Source: Paenibacillus sp. SY21-1
GTDB taxonomy: Bacteria > Bacillota > Bacilli > Paenibacillales > Paenibacillaceae
DNA length: 64,000 nt
Assembly: GCF_005222705.1 (NCBI RefSeq)
Contig: NZ_STGF01000009.1
Span: forward strand, 124,001-188,000
Reading direction: 5' to 3'
Shown piece by piece: positions 42,478 to 51,850 of this stretch. The notes beneath the pieces were generated by a model. It saw only the letters and a list, made by a program, of their open reading frames with translations, was not told the origin of the DNA and searched no databases. Numbering within the stretch: position 1 is the stretch's first letter; the number at the start of each line of letters is the position of its first letter. Made by a program: the position numbers and the translations under genes.

Positions 42478-42927
42478 TTGGGTTTTTTAGATTTTTCCGC
42501 CTATGATTTGGATACTTGGACAGCATTTTTCAAAGAGCATTGGCTTGTCATTGTGGTTGCCCTGCTCGTGCTGCTGCTGATTGTGCGAATCGTAAAAACA
42601 GTGATTAAATGGGCGCTGGTTGCCGCTATCGTGCTAGGACTGGTCGTCTACAGCGGCTACAGCATGGACGACCTGAAGGAAATCGGCTCCAAGGTTGCGG
42701 ATACCGTCAGACAGGAAGCGATTAATACGATGGCGGGCGAAGCGAAGGAGGCTACCTTCGAGAATAACGGCGACGGCACTTTTACAGTAAAAACTAAAAA
42801 CGTAGAGCTAGTCGGAAAGACGGGCGAAAAAGAGGTATCGGTATCCTTCCGCGGAGCTCCGCTCGGTACGTGGGAGCTTGACAGCACGATTCAGGCTTTG
42901 ATCGACCAAGCGAAGCAGAACGGTTAA
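42478..42927 (+). CDS. Membrane protein of unknown function, 149 aa
   Basis: The N-terminal part has two hydrophobic segments (about residues 21-40 and 45-62). The rest (about 65-149) is a soluble domain with short beta-strand patterns: ATFENNGDGTFTVKTKNVELVGK, then KEVSVSFRGAPLGTWELDSTIQALIDQAKQNG. I do not recognise the family. The TTG at 42478 has GGAGGGG 6 nt upstream. The CvpA-transglutaminase gene starts 2 nt after its stop, so the two are almost certainly co-translated and may act together in the membrane. Confidence 0.72.
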   Translation: MGFLDFSAYDLDTWTAFFKEHWLVIVVALLVLLLIVRIVKTVIKWALVAAIVLGLVVYSGYSMDDLKEIGSKVADTVRQEAINTMAGEAKEATFENNGDGTFTVKTKNVELVGKTGEKEVSVSFRGAPLGTWELDSTIQALIDQAKQNG

Positions 42928-42929
42928 CG

Positions 42930-44096
42930 ATGATGGAGCTATCGGGATTATGGCTGCGAGAAGCGGAGCCGGTTACGATCATCGTGCTCGTGCTTCTCGT
43001 CGTGTCGCTGATACAGGGAATTAGGAGGGGCGCGTCGGGTTCCGCGAGACGGCTCCTTCTTTTTGTGTGGGAGGCGGCCGCGCTTATCGTCAGCCTTCTG
43101 GCGGCGTGGCGCTTTGCTCAGGCGCTTTCGCCGGGGCTGGCCCGCGCTCTGGCCGAGCATGTAAGCGTGCCTGCAAAAACATTGAGCAGCGCGGAGCAGG
43201 TCTGGTTTACTTTTTTAACAAGTGTGCGCGATTTTGCATTGTTGCGGTTTGGCGTGCTGTTTTTGCTCAGCTATTTGCTATTCCGCATTATTTTATCGCT
43301 GCTAGAGCCTGCCCTTCTGGCAATATTGAATGCCTTGCTGAGACGAACTGCAGCCCGGCCTGAAGACGATGAGCGTTCGCATGCCTCCAGAAGCCTGAGC
43401 AGGGCGGCAGGCGCGCTAATCGGCGCGGCTCACGGAGCGGGCCGCTCGATGATGTTTATGGCGCTTTTATTTGTGTATGTGTCGCTGCTGCCGGGAAGCT
43501 GGTACACCGACAAGATTGCGGCATCGCCGCTTTATCGCGAGGCGGCGACGGTCCTTGCTCCGGTAGCCGGCGACATGCTTGAAGGGCAGGGTCCGGTGCT
43601 GGCCGAGGCGGTTCAAGCTCAGTTTCAGCAGGTGCTGCAGCGCAAGTATGAGCTGATCGACTACAACATTCCGGCCGAGATTGAAGAGGCGGCTCTCTAT
43701 ATAACGAAGGACGCGCAGTCGCAGGAGGAGAAGGCCAGGTTGCTGTACGACTGGCTTGGCAGCCGAATCGCCTACGACTGGGACAAGGCGGATAATTACA
43801 CGGAGCATGGCATTTGGAAGGAACAGACGCCTCCTGAAACATTTGATACCCGTAAAGGCGTCTGTATAGATATAGCCCGGCTGTATGCCGTAATGGCAAG
43901 AGCGTCGGGCCTGGAAGTAAAGGTTGTCACCGGCATGGGCGCCGATGGCCGCGGAGGCTTGGGGCCGCATGCATGGAATGAGGTGCAGGTTGGAGCAGAA
44001 GAAGAAAAATGGATTCCGCTAGATGCGACATGGGCATCCTCCGGCGACTGGTTTAATCCGCCGGACTTTGCAGATACGCATATTCGGGAGGCCTGA
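42930..44096 (+). CDS. CvpA-like membrane domain fused to a transglutaminase-like domain
   Basis: 388-aa protein. The N-terminal region (about 1-200) has four hydrophobic segments in a CvpA-like arrangement (VLLVVSLIQGIRRGASGSAR at the start). The C-terminal region (about 235-388) is a transglutaminase/protease core with all three catalytic residues: Cys in RKGVCIDIARLYAVMAR, His in GPHAWNEV and Asp in WIPLDATWASS. The active-site domain likely faces the outside, where it could act on wall peptides or surface proteins (inference). It begins 2 nt after the preceding gene, and a class B PBP gene follows 44 nt downstream, linking it to the cell wall. Confidence 0.82.
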   Translation: MMELSGLWLREAEPVTIIVLVLLVVSLIQGIRRGASGSARRLLLFVWEAAALIVSLLAAWRFAQALSPGLARALAEHVSVPAKTLSSAEQVWFTFLTSVRDFALLRFGVLFLLSYLLFRIILSLLEPALLAILNALLRRTAARPEDDERSHASRSLSRAAGALIGAAHGAGRSMMFMALLFVYVSLLPGSWYTDKIAASPLYREAATVLAPVAGDMLEGQGPVLAEAVQAQFQQVLQRKYELIDYNIPAEIEEAALYITKDAQSQEEKARLLYDWLGSRIAYDWDKADNYTEHGIWKEQTPPETFDTRKGVCIDIARLYAVMARASGLEVKVVTGMGADGRGGLGPHAWNEVQVGAEEEKWIPLDATWASSGDWFNPPDFADTHIREA

Positions 44097-44140
44097 GTAA
44101 CCGGCTTCTAAAGGAAAAAGAGGATGAGGTGATTGTACTT

Positions 44141-46219
44141 ATGCAAGACGATCCGCAAAAGCGGGAAATAATCAACAGGCGCAATTTTTCATTTCGTTTG
44201 AATTTATTCTTTTTTATCACATTTGCTTTATTTAGCTTGCTGATCGTCCGGCTGGCCATTTTGCAATTTGTCGAAGGTCCGACGCTTAGCGCCGCAGGCC
44301 TGGACAAAAGCACCAAAAGCGTCAAGCTGCCGCCGATTCGCGGCAATATCTACGACTCGGAAGGGTACCCGATCGCTTACTCCACTTCAACACAGTCGCT
44401 GTACTACAGCATACAGCCGGATATGAAGGAGGAAGCGGCGAAACAAACCGCCAGGGATATGGCGAACGAGCTTGAGAAGGTCTTCAACGAGCTTGGAGAT
44501 CCTGAGAAGGATATGTCGGTCGATGATATTATCCGGCAGATGGACCTTGAATTTCGCAAAGACATTATCTCGACGCCGCGCCGGATCAAGTCCGGCTTGA
44601 CGAATAAAGAAGTGGCCTATTTCATGGAAAACCGGACGAACTATCCCGGCGTGGACATTATGGAAGAAAGCGTCCGCAACTACGACTCGGGCTCCATCGC
44701 GGTGCAGCTTGTCGGCTATTTGAAGAAATACAACGGCGTCCGCGAAAATCTTGAATTCTACAAGGCGAAGAAGGACGAGACAGATCCTCAGCTGCAATAT
44801 CTGGAGCTGGAGGACGTTGGCGTTGACGGGCTGGAGCGGATGTATCAGGATGTGCTGCGCGGCAAAAACGGTCTGAAGACGTATCCGGTCAACAATGCTC
44901 AGCGCATTATCGGACCGATGCGAATTACCAACCCTGAGAAGGGCGCCAATCTCTATTTGACGATCAATAAAAATGTTCAGTTAAAGACGGAGCAGGCGAT
45001 TACAGATCAATTGAAAAAAATCTCCACTTCATCGAATCGATTTGAACGGGCGGAATACGCCAAAACCGGCTTTGCGGTAGCGATGGAGGTCGATACGGGC
45101 AAGGTTGTCGCTATGGCCAGTATGCCGGACTACGATCCGAATATTTGGGCCGGAGGCAGAATCAGCCAGGAGGACTATGAAAATTTCGGCAACGTACTGG
45201 CGAACGGAACGATAAGCACCGTGTACGGCAAATATACGGATGAAGAACGAAATAAGCATCCTTCCTCCATTCTTAACTTGGGCTCCACCATTAAACCATT
45301 GTCTGTCTTAATCGGATTGCAAGAAGGCTTATTTACGACTTCCACTTATTATAGGGACACCGGCGTATTCGCGTACGGGAAAAAAGGCTATGAACGGCTT
45401 ATTCGAAACTCGCAAAACCATGTATACGGCAGCATCGACGGGGCGGGAGCCATCCGCGACTCGTCCAACCCGTTTATGGCGGCTATGATCGGCGACAGGC
45501 TTTACAAGCGGGGCACCGTCGACGGGAAAAGCAGCATCGAAATTTGGGACGACTACATGAAGCAGTTTGGTCTCGGCGTATTGACGGAGAGCGGACTGCC
45601 CAATGAATCCAAAGGCGTCATTGACTACTTCCATGAGGCAGAGGTAGCGAGTGCGCAATCAGCCCTTATTTTTGCCTCCTTCGGGCAGCAAGGTCGTTAT
45701 ACCACGCTTCAGCTTGCCCAATACACAGCGATGCTTGCCAACCGCGGCAAACGGATGAAGCCGCAATTCGTCAACGAGATTAAAGATGCGGACGGCAATG
45801 TCATTCAGGGCTATGAGCCTGTAGTCCTTAATACTGTCGATTTCAAAGAGGAATACTGGAAAGAAATCGAGCTGGGAATGTCCCAGGTTAAATCGCAGGG
45901 CTTCGAGGGCGTCGACTATACTTATCGTCGGAAGACAGGCACATCCGAGCAGCAGGTTGCCCAGCGTACAGCGAACAATGCGGTCTTTATCGCTTACGCT
46001 CCTGCGGATAAGCCTAAGCTGGCGGTAGCGGTTGTTGTACCGGACGGCGGCTTCGGCGGCTACGGGGCTTCCCCGATCGCACGTCAAATTTTTGACGCCT
46101 ACGATGCGGAAGTCGGCCTCTACGGCGTGCCTAAGAACAAGACAAAAAACGATACCGCGGCCAATGACGCTGTAGAACAGGCGCAGCAGAACGAAACCGC
46201 CTTAGCGGGCAACGAGTAA
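44141..46219 (+). CDS. Class B penicillin-binding protein (PBP2/PbpH type)
   Basis: 692-aa membrane-anchored D,D-transpeptidase cross-linking peptidoglycan. One N-terminal anchor (about residues 15-38) precedes a dimerisation domain (PIRGNIYDSEGYPIAYS near 65-85) and the transpeptidase domain (about 300-670). Catalytic motifs: SxxK in GSTIKPLSV, SxN in RDSSNPFMA and KTGTSEQQ. The C-terminal tail is Asn/Gln/Ala-rich. The ATG at 44141 has AGGTGA 8-9 nt upstream; a TTG at 44129 overlaps it. It most resembles elongation-type PbpA/PbpH rather than FtsI. A strong terminator follows. Confidence 0.93.
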   Translation: MQDDPQKREIINRRNFSFRLNLFFFITFALFSLLIVRLAILQFVEGPTLSAAGLDKSTKSVKLPPIRGNIYDSEGYPIAYSTSTQSLYYSIQPDMKEEAAKQTARDMANELEKVFNELGDPEKDMSVDDIIRQMDLEFRKDIISTPRRIKSGLTNKEVAYFMENRTNYPGVDIMEESVRNYDSGSIAVQLVGYLKKYNGVRENLEFYKAKKDETDPQLQYLELEDVGVDGLERMYQDVLRGKNGLKTYPVNNAQRIIGPMRITNPEKGANLYLTINKNVQLKTEQAITDQLKKISTSSNRFERAEYAKTGFAVAMEVDTGKVVAMASMPDYDPNIWAGGRISQEDYENFGNVLANGTISTVYGKYTDEERNKHPSSILNLGSTIKPLSVLIGLQEGLFTTSTYYRDTGVFAYGKKGYERLIRNSQNHVYGSIDGAGAIRDSSNPFMAAMIGDRLYKRGTVDGKSSIEIWDDYMKQFGLGVLTESGLPNESKGVIDYFHEAEVASAQSALIFASFGQQGRYTTLQLAQYTAMLANRGKRMKPQFVNEIKDADGNVIQGYEPVVLNTVDFKEEYWKEIELGMSQVKSQGFEGVDYTYRRKTGTSEQQVAQRTANNAVFIAYAPADKPKLAVAVVVPDGGFGGYGASPIARQIFDAYDAEVGLYGVPKNKTKNDTAANDAVEQAQQNETALAGNE

Positions 46220-46247
46220 TTCAGCTTCAGAAAAAGAAGGAAAGCCG

Positions 46248-46289
46248 GCAGCGGCGATGCAGAATCTTCTGCGTCGCCGCTGCTTTTTT
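46248..46289 (+). terminator. Terminator after the PBP gene
   Basis: GCAGCGGCGATGCAGA pairs with TCTGCGTCGCCGCTGC over a 4-nt loop, followed by a T6 run. Confidence 0.93.
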
Positions 46290-46330
46290 ATGCCCAAATT
46301 CAAGAGAGGCGGCCCAATTAAAAATAAATG

Positions 46331-46360
46331 TTGCACTACGGAAACATTTTTGTGTATTAT
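46331..46360 (+). promoter_or_regulatory. Possible mnt operon promoter; inverted repeat in the leader
   Basis: TTGCAC (46331-46336), 18 nt, TATTAT (46355-46360). In the leader that follows, GGCGTTAGT (46371-46379 region) and ACTAACACC (46422-46430) are near-complementary across about 42 nt. No match to the MntR consensus was seen by eye. Confidence 0.4.
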
Positions 46361-46450
46361 TAAAAAAAAGGCGTTAGTCAAAATAATATTCATAAGGGCA
46401 AACATGAGGGCATATACACAAACTAACACCTATTTCGGGAGGAAGCTGAC

Positions 46451-47407
46451 ATGGGAAAGCAGAAGAGGGCAAACTCGGCGCTGCGCCGTTTTATCATGAC
46501 GATCGTGTTTTTGACGGTGACGATGATTGTGGCGGCCGGTTGCGGGAAAGAAACGAGCGGAGACAGCGGCAAGCTGCGGGTTACGGCAACAACCGGCATG
46601 ATTGCGGACGTGGCTCAGAATATTGGCGGGGAGTATGCGGAGGTTAGCGGATTAATGGGGCCGGGCATCGACCCCCATCTGTATAAAGCGTCGCAAGGCG
46701 ATGTGAAGAAGCTGGACGATGCAGACGTTATTTTCTACAACGGCCTTCATCTGGAAGGAAAAATGGGAGAAATGTTCGAGTCGCTCGAAAAACGGAAGCC
46801 TACGGTCGCGATTTCCTCCTATTTGAAAGAGGAACAGCTGCATTCCGACCCTCAGGCGGGAAGCGGCATGCATGATCCGCATATCTGGTTTAACGTGAAG
46901 CTGTGGATTTCCGCGGCAGAGGTCATCCGCGATACATTTGTCGAAAAGGACCCCGAGCATGCGGATTATTACAAGGAGCAGGCGACGGCATATATCGCTA
47001 AGCTGGAGGAGCTTGATGCCTATGCGAAGGAGCAGATTGCCAGCATTCCGGAAGAACGCAGAATTCTAGTCACCGCTCACGATGCCTTCGGGTACTTCGG
47101 TTCCGCCTATGGGTTAACTGTCACGGGTCTGCAGGGAATGAATACGATGTCTGAGTACGGCTCCAAGGATGTCAGCACCTTGCGCGACTTTTTGGTAGAG
47201 AACAAAATTAAAGCCGTATTTATTGAATCCAGCGTGCCGAAAAAATCGATAGAGTCGGTTATTGAAGGGGCGCGTCAGTTAGGTCACGAGGTAACGATCG
47301 GCGGCGAGCTGTTCTCCGATGCGATGGGCGACGCAGGTACGGAGGAGGGCACATACATCGGCATGGTGCGGCATAATGTCGATACGATCGTAGCTGCTTT
47401 GAAATAG
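46451..47407 (+). CDS. mntA: Manganese/zinc ABC transporter substrate-binding lipoprotein
   Basis: 318-aa TroA/ZnuA-family (cluster A-I) metal-binding lipoprotein. The signal peptide ends in a lipobox (IVAAGCGK, Cys near 31). Metal ligands expected for this family are seen: His in [13 protein letters not shown] (about residue 77), His in [13 protein letters not shown] (about 142), Glu in the [10 protein letters not shown] region (about 260), and Asp in [11 protein letters not shown] (about 285). There is no long His-rich loop, and the two permeases downstream match the four-gene MntABCD arrangement, so manganese is favoured over zinc (inference). GGGAGG lies 8 nt before the ATG. Confidence 0.9.
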   Translation: MGKQKRANSALRRFIMTIVFLTVTMIVAAGCGKETSGDSGKLRVTATTGMIADVAQNIGGEYAEVSGLMGPGIDPHLYKASQGDVKKLDDADVIFYNGLHLEGKMGEMFESLEKRKPTVAISSYLKEEQLHSDPQAGSGMHDPHIWFNVKLWISAAEVIRDTFVEKDPEHADYYKEQATAYIAKLEELDAYAKEQIASIPEERRILVTAHDAFGYFGSAYGLTVTGLQGMNTMSEYGSKDVSTLRDFLVENKIKAVFIESSVPKKSIESVIEGARQLGHEVTIGGELFSDAMGDAGTEEGTYIGMVRHNVDTIVAALK

Positions 47408-47441
47408 ACCAATGAGCCAACGGGGAAAGCGAGTGATTGAC

Positions 47442-48209
47442 ATGGGTATCATCCGGCAAGAAGCCATCTCGGAAAAAGCGCCGCTGTCGATTAGCGGCCT
47501 TAGCGTAGCGTATCAGAAAAAGCCGGTGCTGAGAGGGGTCTCCTTCGAGGTAAAAGAGGGAGAGCTGATCGGTATTATCGGGCCGAACGGCGCAGGCAAA
47601 TCTACTTTAATGAAGGCGGCGCTTGGCCTGATCCCGAGCCTCTCCGGCGAGGTGCTCGTGTACGGCAAGCCCTACAAAGCGCAGCGTAAATTGATCGGCT
47701 ACGTCCCGCAGCGCGAATCGGTGGATTGGGATTTTCCAACGAATGCGCTTGATGTCGTGCTAATGGGCCGCTACGGTCATCTGGGCTGGCTCCGCCGTCC
47801 CGGAGCCAAGGAGAAGGCGATTGCGCTGGAATGTCTGGCCAAGGTAGGTATGGGCGATTTCGCGGATAGACAAATCAGCCAATTGTCCGGCGGACAGCAG
47901 CAGCGGGTCTTTCTGGCCCGCGCGCTGGCGCAGGACGCCAAGCTGTATTTCATGGATGAGCCGTTTGCAGGCGTTGACGCCGCAACGGAAAAAGCGATTA
48001 TTACGCTGCTCCAGGAGCTGAAGCAGCAAGGGAAAACCGTTATCGTCGTACATCACGATTTGGCGACGGTTGAAGATTATTTTGACTCCGTGCTGCTGCT
48101 TAACGTGGAACTTCAGGCGTTTGGCCCGACGGCGGAAACCTTTACGCAGGAGCAGCTTCAGCGGACGTATGGCGGCCGTCTGGCGTTTCTTGAGCGGAAG
48201 GGGGAGTAA
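47442..48209 (+). CDS. mntB: Manganese/zinc ABC transporter ATP-binding protein
   Basis: 255-aa ATPase. Walker [17 protein letters not shown] (about residues 41-56), Q-loop in [13 protein letters not shown], signature [17 protein letters not shown], Walker [13 protein letters not shown] and the switch His in [13 protein letters not shown]. The WDFP sequence after the Q-loop is typical of metal-type ATPases. The start is uncertain: ATG 47442 (GAGTGA just upstream) was chosen over GTG 47433 and ATG 47412. It lies between the binding protein and the first permease, in one operon. Confidence 0.92.
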   Translation: MGIIRQEAISEKAPLSISGLSVAYQKKPVLRGVSFEVKEGELIGIIGPNGAGKSTLMKAALGLIPSLSGEVLVYGKPYKAQRKLIGYVPQRESVDWDFPTNALDVVLMGRYGHLGWLRRPGAKEKAIALECLAKVGMGDFADRQISQLSGGQQQRVFLARALAQDAKLYFMDEPFAGVDAATEKAIITLLQELKQQGKTVIVVHHDLATVEDYFDSVLLLNVELQAFGPTAETFTQEQLQRTYGGRLAFLERKGE

Positions 48210-48211
48210 CC

Positions 48212-49153
48212 GTGTATCATTTCTGGGAAATGTTATCCGATCCGAATATGCAATGGATTTTTCTCGGCTGTACGCTGCTCGGTTTAAGCAGCGGCGTAAT
48301 CGGCTGCTTTTCTTACTTAAGAAAACAAAGCTTGATGGGCGACACGCTTGCCCATGCCGCACTGCCTGGCATTTGTATCGCATTCATGCTAAGCGGAGTC
48401 AAGTCGATCGGCCTGTTCCTGATCGGCGCAGGCGCAGCCGGCTTGATCGCGACGCTGGGCATCGGGATGATTACCCGGCGCACGAAGCTCAAGCAGGATG
48501 CTGCAATGGGCATCGTGCTTTCGGGATTTTTTGGCCTCGGCATCGTGCTGTTGACGATCATCCAGCATGGGAACTACGGCAATCAAGCGGGCCTTGACAA
48601 GTTTTTGTTCGGTCAGGCAGCGGCAATGATCGGCTCCGATGTCATTACGATGAGTATCGTCTGCGGCCTGCTCATAACGGTATGTACGTTGTTATTCAAG
48701 GAATTTAAGCTGATTTCGTTCGATCCCGGCTTCGCTCGAGGCATCGGTTATCCGGTTGCTTTTCTGGAGCAGGTCATGATGGTGCTTGTCGTTGTGGCCG
48801 TAGTAGCGGGCATTCAGGCGGTAGGTGTCGTACTTGTTGCGGCGCTGCTGATTACGCCGGCCGTCTCCGCTCGTTACTGGACGGATCGCCTTGGCCTGAT
48901 GGTCGTCATCTCGGGCTTGTTCGGGGCAGTCAGCGGCGGGGTTGGAACCTGGTTCAGCGCTTCGGTATCGAATCTTCCTACCGGACCCGTGACGGTGCTG
49001 GCGGCAACGCTGCTGTTCGGCATCTCCGTATTGTTTGGTCCGCGCCGCGGATTGATTGCGAAGCGGCTGCTGCGCAGACAGGTCAAGCAGCGCTATCAGC
49101 GCGACAGCGAGCTGGCCAACCAGCCAGGCGTCAAGAAGGAGGCGGCGTTATGA
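48212..49153 (+). CDS. mntC: Manganese/zinc ABC transporter permease (first)
   Basis: 313-aa integral membrane permease of the ABC-3 family with about 8-9 helices. Family features are GVIGCFSYLRKQSLMGDTLAHAALPGICIAF near the start (the conserved DTLAHAALPG) and GVVLVAALLITPAVSARYWTD at about 210-230. The charged tail (RRQVKQRYQRDSE) is cytoplasmic. The start is GTG at 48212, 2 nt after the ATPase stop, with GGGGGAG upstream. Its stop overlaps the next permease by 4 nt. Confidence 0.92.
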   Translation: MYHFWEMLSDPNMQWIFLGCTLLGLSSGVIGCFSYLRKQSLMGDTLAHAALPGICIAFMLSGVKSIGLFLIGAGAAGLIATLGIGMITRRTKLKQDAAMGIVLSGFFGLGIVLLTIIQHGNYGNQAGLDKFLFGQAAAMIGSDVITMSIVCGLLITVCTLLFKEFKLISFDPGFARGIGYPVAFLEQVMMVLVVVAVVAGIQAVGVVLVAALLITPAVSARYWTDRLGLMVVISGLFGAVSGGVGTWFSASVSNLPTGPVTVLAATLLFGISVLFGPRRGLIAKRLLRRQVKQRYQRDSELANQPGVKKEAAL

Positions 49154-50019
49154 GCGAATTTTGGATATTGCTGACAGGCTCGCTTGTCGCGGGCTGCTGC
49201 GGCATACTCGGCGTTTTTCTTGTCCTCCGCAAGATGGCGATGATCGGCGACGCGATCAGCCATTCGGTTATGCCCGGCATCGTAATCGCCTTTCTGATAA
49301 GCGGCTCGCGCGATTCCCTGCTGATGATGTTTGCCGCGCTTGTATTCGGCCTGCTGACGACGTTTCTGATTCAGCTGTTCCAGCAAAGCGGCATTCAATC
49401 GGACGCGTCCATCGGGGTCGTGTTTACCGCGCTGTTCGCGATCGGTGTCGTCTTGGTCAGCTTGTACGCCCGTCAGGTTCACCTTGACCAGGACGCTATT
49501 CTATATGGCGAAATCGCTTATGTGCATTGGAACATTTGGGAGCTGGGCGGGGTCAGCATGGGTCCCAAGGCGGTGTGGCTGCTCGGCTTCACGCTAGCCG
49601 TGATCGTAGCGGTAATCAGCATGTTCTACAAGCAGTTCAAGCTATGCGCTTTCGACCCTGCGCTTGCCGCCGCTATCGGCATACCTGTCGCTCTTTTCCA
49701 TTATTTGCTGATGGGGCTCGTATCCATGGCTACGGTGAGCTCCTTTGAAAGCGTCGGTGCGATACTTGTCGTCGGCATGCTGATCATTCCCGCATCAACC
49801 GCTTATCTGCTTACAGAGCGGCTAGGGGTCATGATCGGTCTGAGCGTTGCCGCAGGCGTTGCGAGCACGTTTCTCGGCTACGGAGCCGCGGTGGTTCTGG
49901 ACGCCTCCATTGCAGGATGCATGGTGTGTGCGGCTTCGCTCTTGTTTGTTGCGGCGTTTCTGTTCTCTCCGTCACAAGGGCTTGTCGTCAAAAAGTGGCG
50001 CATGCGCAAGCTTGTGTAA
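49150..50019 (+). CDS. mntD: Manganese/zinc ABC transporter permease (second)
   Basis: 289-aa ABC-3 family permease, paralogous to the preceding one: GCCGILGVFLVLRKMAMIGDAISHSVMPGIVIAF near the start and GAILVVGMLIIPASTAYLLTERLG near residues 200-225. The ATG overlaps the stop of mntC (ATGA), so the two are coupled and probably form a heterodimeric channel. AAGGAGG lies 7-8 nt upstream. A terminator at 50049-50082 closes the four-gene operon. Confidence 0.92.
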   Translation: MSEFWILLTGSLVAGCCGILGVFLVLRKMAMIGDAISHSVMPGIVIAFLISGSRDSLLMMFAALVFGLLTTFLIQLFQQSGIQSDASIGVVFTALFAIGVVLVSLYARQVHLDQDAILYGEIAYVHWNIWELGGVSMGPKAVWLLGFTLAVIVAVISMFYKQFKLCAFDPALAAAIGIPVALFHYLLMGLVSMATVSSFESVGAILVVGMLIIPASTAYLLTERLGVMIGLSVAAGVASTFLGYGAAVVLDASIAGCMVCAASLLFVAAFLFSPSQGLVVKKWRMRKLV

Positions 50020-50048
50020 CCTTATTGTTCATTGTTTTCCTGTTGCTA

Positions 50049-50082
50049 CCGTCAGAGGCGCCGCCTCTGGCGGCATTTTTTT
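50049..50082 (+). terminator. Terminator of the mntABCD operon
   Basis: CCGTCAGAGGCG pairs with CGCCTCTGGCGG (one G-T pair), followed by a T7 run. Confidence 0.88.
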
Positions 50083-50229
50083 GTCAGGATGAAACATTTT
50101 CCTAATTTGAAACGTATTAGAATTGGTGCTTATTTACTTTGATGGGATGATTAAACTTTGGAAGGAGGATTGCAGCCGCTTTTCAGCTATTCATTTATTT
50201 GATTACAAGTAAAGGAAGGGTTTATACAT

Positions 50230-51699
50230 ATGAAGAAAAGCTTGAAGTTCGTACTTCCCATGCTGACAATCTCCCTTGCGGCTACCGGCTGCAGCTTCGG
50301 GAGCGGCAGTGACAATACGGAAGGAGAGCAGTCCACGCTAAGGGTTATGTATTATGACGAGGGTTCTTTTTTTCAGGACTACGGCATGCTGTTTTCGGCG
50401 CTTAACCCGAATGTGGATGTGGAGGTCGTCAGTACGCAATCGATGTATCAGGGCGGAGAAATTACCGATTACAATAAGGCCATGTACGATTTTATCGATA
50501 AAGAGCGCCCGGATATCGTGATGCTGAGCCCCGACCAGTATACGAAGCTGGGACAGGACGGCAAGCTCTATGAGCTTGATGCTGTAATGGAAAAGGAAAA
50601 ATACGATACAGAGGGACTTGTACCCGGCATGCTGGATTACCTGCGCGAGCTGGGCGGAGGCAAAATTTACGGGATGACGCCGACCTTCAGCAGCCAGGTG
50701 CTCATGTACAACAAGGACTTATTCGACAAGTACCAGATCCCGTATCCGACAGACAAAATGAGCTGGAACGAGGTTATTCAAACGGCCCAATTGTTTCCGA
50801 CAGACGGAGACGAGAAGGAGAGGGTATACGGACTGAAGGTAGGCTATAGCGACAGCCTGTTCGAAATGGCATCCATGCTTGCGATGACGGAGGGCGTGAA
50901 CTATGTGAACGCCGCTCAGAAGCTGATGACCATTAATTCCGATACGTGGAAAAACTCCTTTCAAACGGCCCTGGACGCGATTAACTCGAACGCCCTGTAT
51001 TTTGAAAGCCGAAATCAGGGGGATATGAACGGCGGCGCCACCAGTTATGAAGAGTATTTGCTTCGAGATCCTTTTATCGGCGGAAGACTGGCCATGACCA
51101 TCGGCGAGACCTATATCATCGATCAAATCAAACAAGCCAAGCAGAACGAGCAGGTGAAGGATAAAATCATCAGCAATTGGGATATGGTAACGGTACCCGT
51201 CGGCCAGCAAAATCCCGATCAGAGCTATATGATGAACTTTTACAATCTCTTTGCCATTAGCGCAGACTCGCCAAACAAGGAGGTCGCGTGGGACTTTATT
51301 GACTATTTTACAAGCAGGGATTATGCAAAGGTAAGAGTGAAATCGAGAAATTTCAACGGTTTCCCCGTTCGCACAGAATTTATTAAAGACGATGAGGGGC
51401 GGCATTATGAAGCGTTCTACGCCTTGAAGCCGTCTGTCAATAATATGTACAGCAACTATACCAATCTTCCGCAAACGTTCTGGGGAGAGTTCAACAATCT
51501 GATGGAGCAGGAGCTCAAGAAAGTTCAGGATGGCTCAGCCGAGCTTGGCGTCACGATCGATATGCTGCAGGTGAAGGGGCAGGAGCTGCTGGACAAGACG
51601 CCTGACGAGCCGTCCGCAGAAAACGCCGGCGCAGCCACGGCAGAGCAATCCGTCGTAAGCGAGACTGTGACGGAAAGCGAAGCAAAGCCCGCCGACTGA
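50230..51699 (+). CDS. Extracellular solute-binding lipoprotein (family 1)
   Basis: 489-aa lipoprotein with a lipobox in SLAATGCSFG (Cys about residue 21). The rest is a maltose-binding-type fold: RPDIVMLSPDQYTKLGQDGKLYEL, MTPTFSSQVLMYNKDLFDKY, MSWNEVIQTAQLF and SADSPNKEVAWDFIDYFTS. Such proteins feed sugar or oligosaccharide ABC transporters, but no permease genes are adjacent, so the ligand and partner are unknown. The C-terminal tail (PSAENAGAATAEQSVVSE) is low-complexity. A good ribosome site (AAAGGAAGGG) precedes the ATG. A terminator follows. Confidence 0.87.
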   Translation: MKKSLKFVLPMLTISLAATGCSFGSGSDNTEGEQSTLRVMYYDEGSFFQDYGMLFSALNPNVDVEVVSTQSMYQGGEITDYNKAMYDFIDKERPDIVMLSPDQYTKLGQDGKLYELDAVMEKEKYDTEGLVPGMLDYLRELGGGKIYGMTPTFSSQVLMYNKDLFDKYQIPYPTDKMSWNEVIQTAQLFPTDGDEKERVYGLKVGYSDSLFEMASMLAMTEGVNYVNAAQKLMTINSDTWKNSFQTALDAINSNALYFESRNQGDMNGGATSYEEYLLRDPFIGGRLAMTIGETYIIDQIKQAKQNEQVKDKIISNWDMVTVPVGQQNPDQSYMMNFYNLFAISADSPNKEVAWDFIDYFTSRDYAKVRVKSRNFNGFPVRTEFIKDDEGRHYEAFYALKPSVNNMYSNYTNLPQTFWGEFNNLMEQELKKVQDGSAELGVTIDMLQVKGQELLDKTPDEPSAENAGAATAEQSVVSETVTESEAKPAD

Positions 51700-51737
51700 T
51701 TTTTTTGACCGCAAGGAAAGCGAACATGGACAACAGC

Positions 51738-51767
51738 AGGCCGATGCCGAAAGCATCGGTCTGTTTT
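51738..51767 (+). terminator. Terminator of the solute-binding protein gene
   Basis: A 10-bp stem AGGCCGATGC/GCATCGGTCT with a 5-nt CGAAA loop, followed by GTTTT. Confidence 0.8.
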
Positions 51768-51780
51768 CCGTATTGGCCGT

Positions 51781-51808
51781 TTGGAATCTGCCGCAAATGT
51801 GCTAAAAT
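51781..51808 (+). promoter_or_regulatory. SigA promoter of the HAD gene
   Basis: TTGGAA (51781-51786), 16-nt spacer, TAAAAT (51803-51808), 42 nt before the proposed start codon. Confidence 0.55.
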
Positions 51809-51850
51809 ACTTTATTATCGGATTGAATAGCGCGTAGGGAGGCACTTGCT

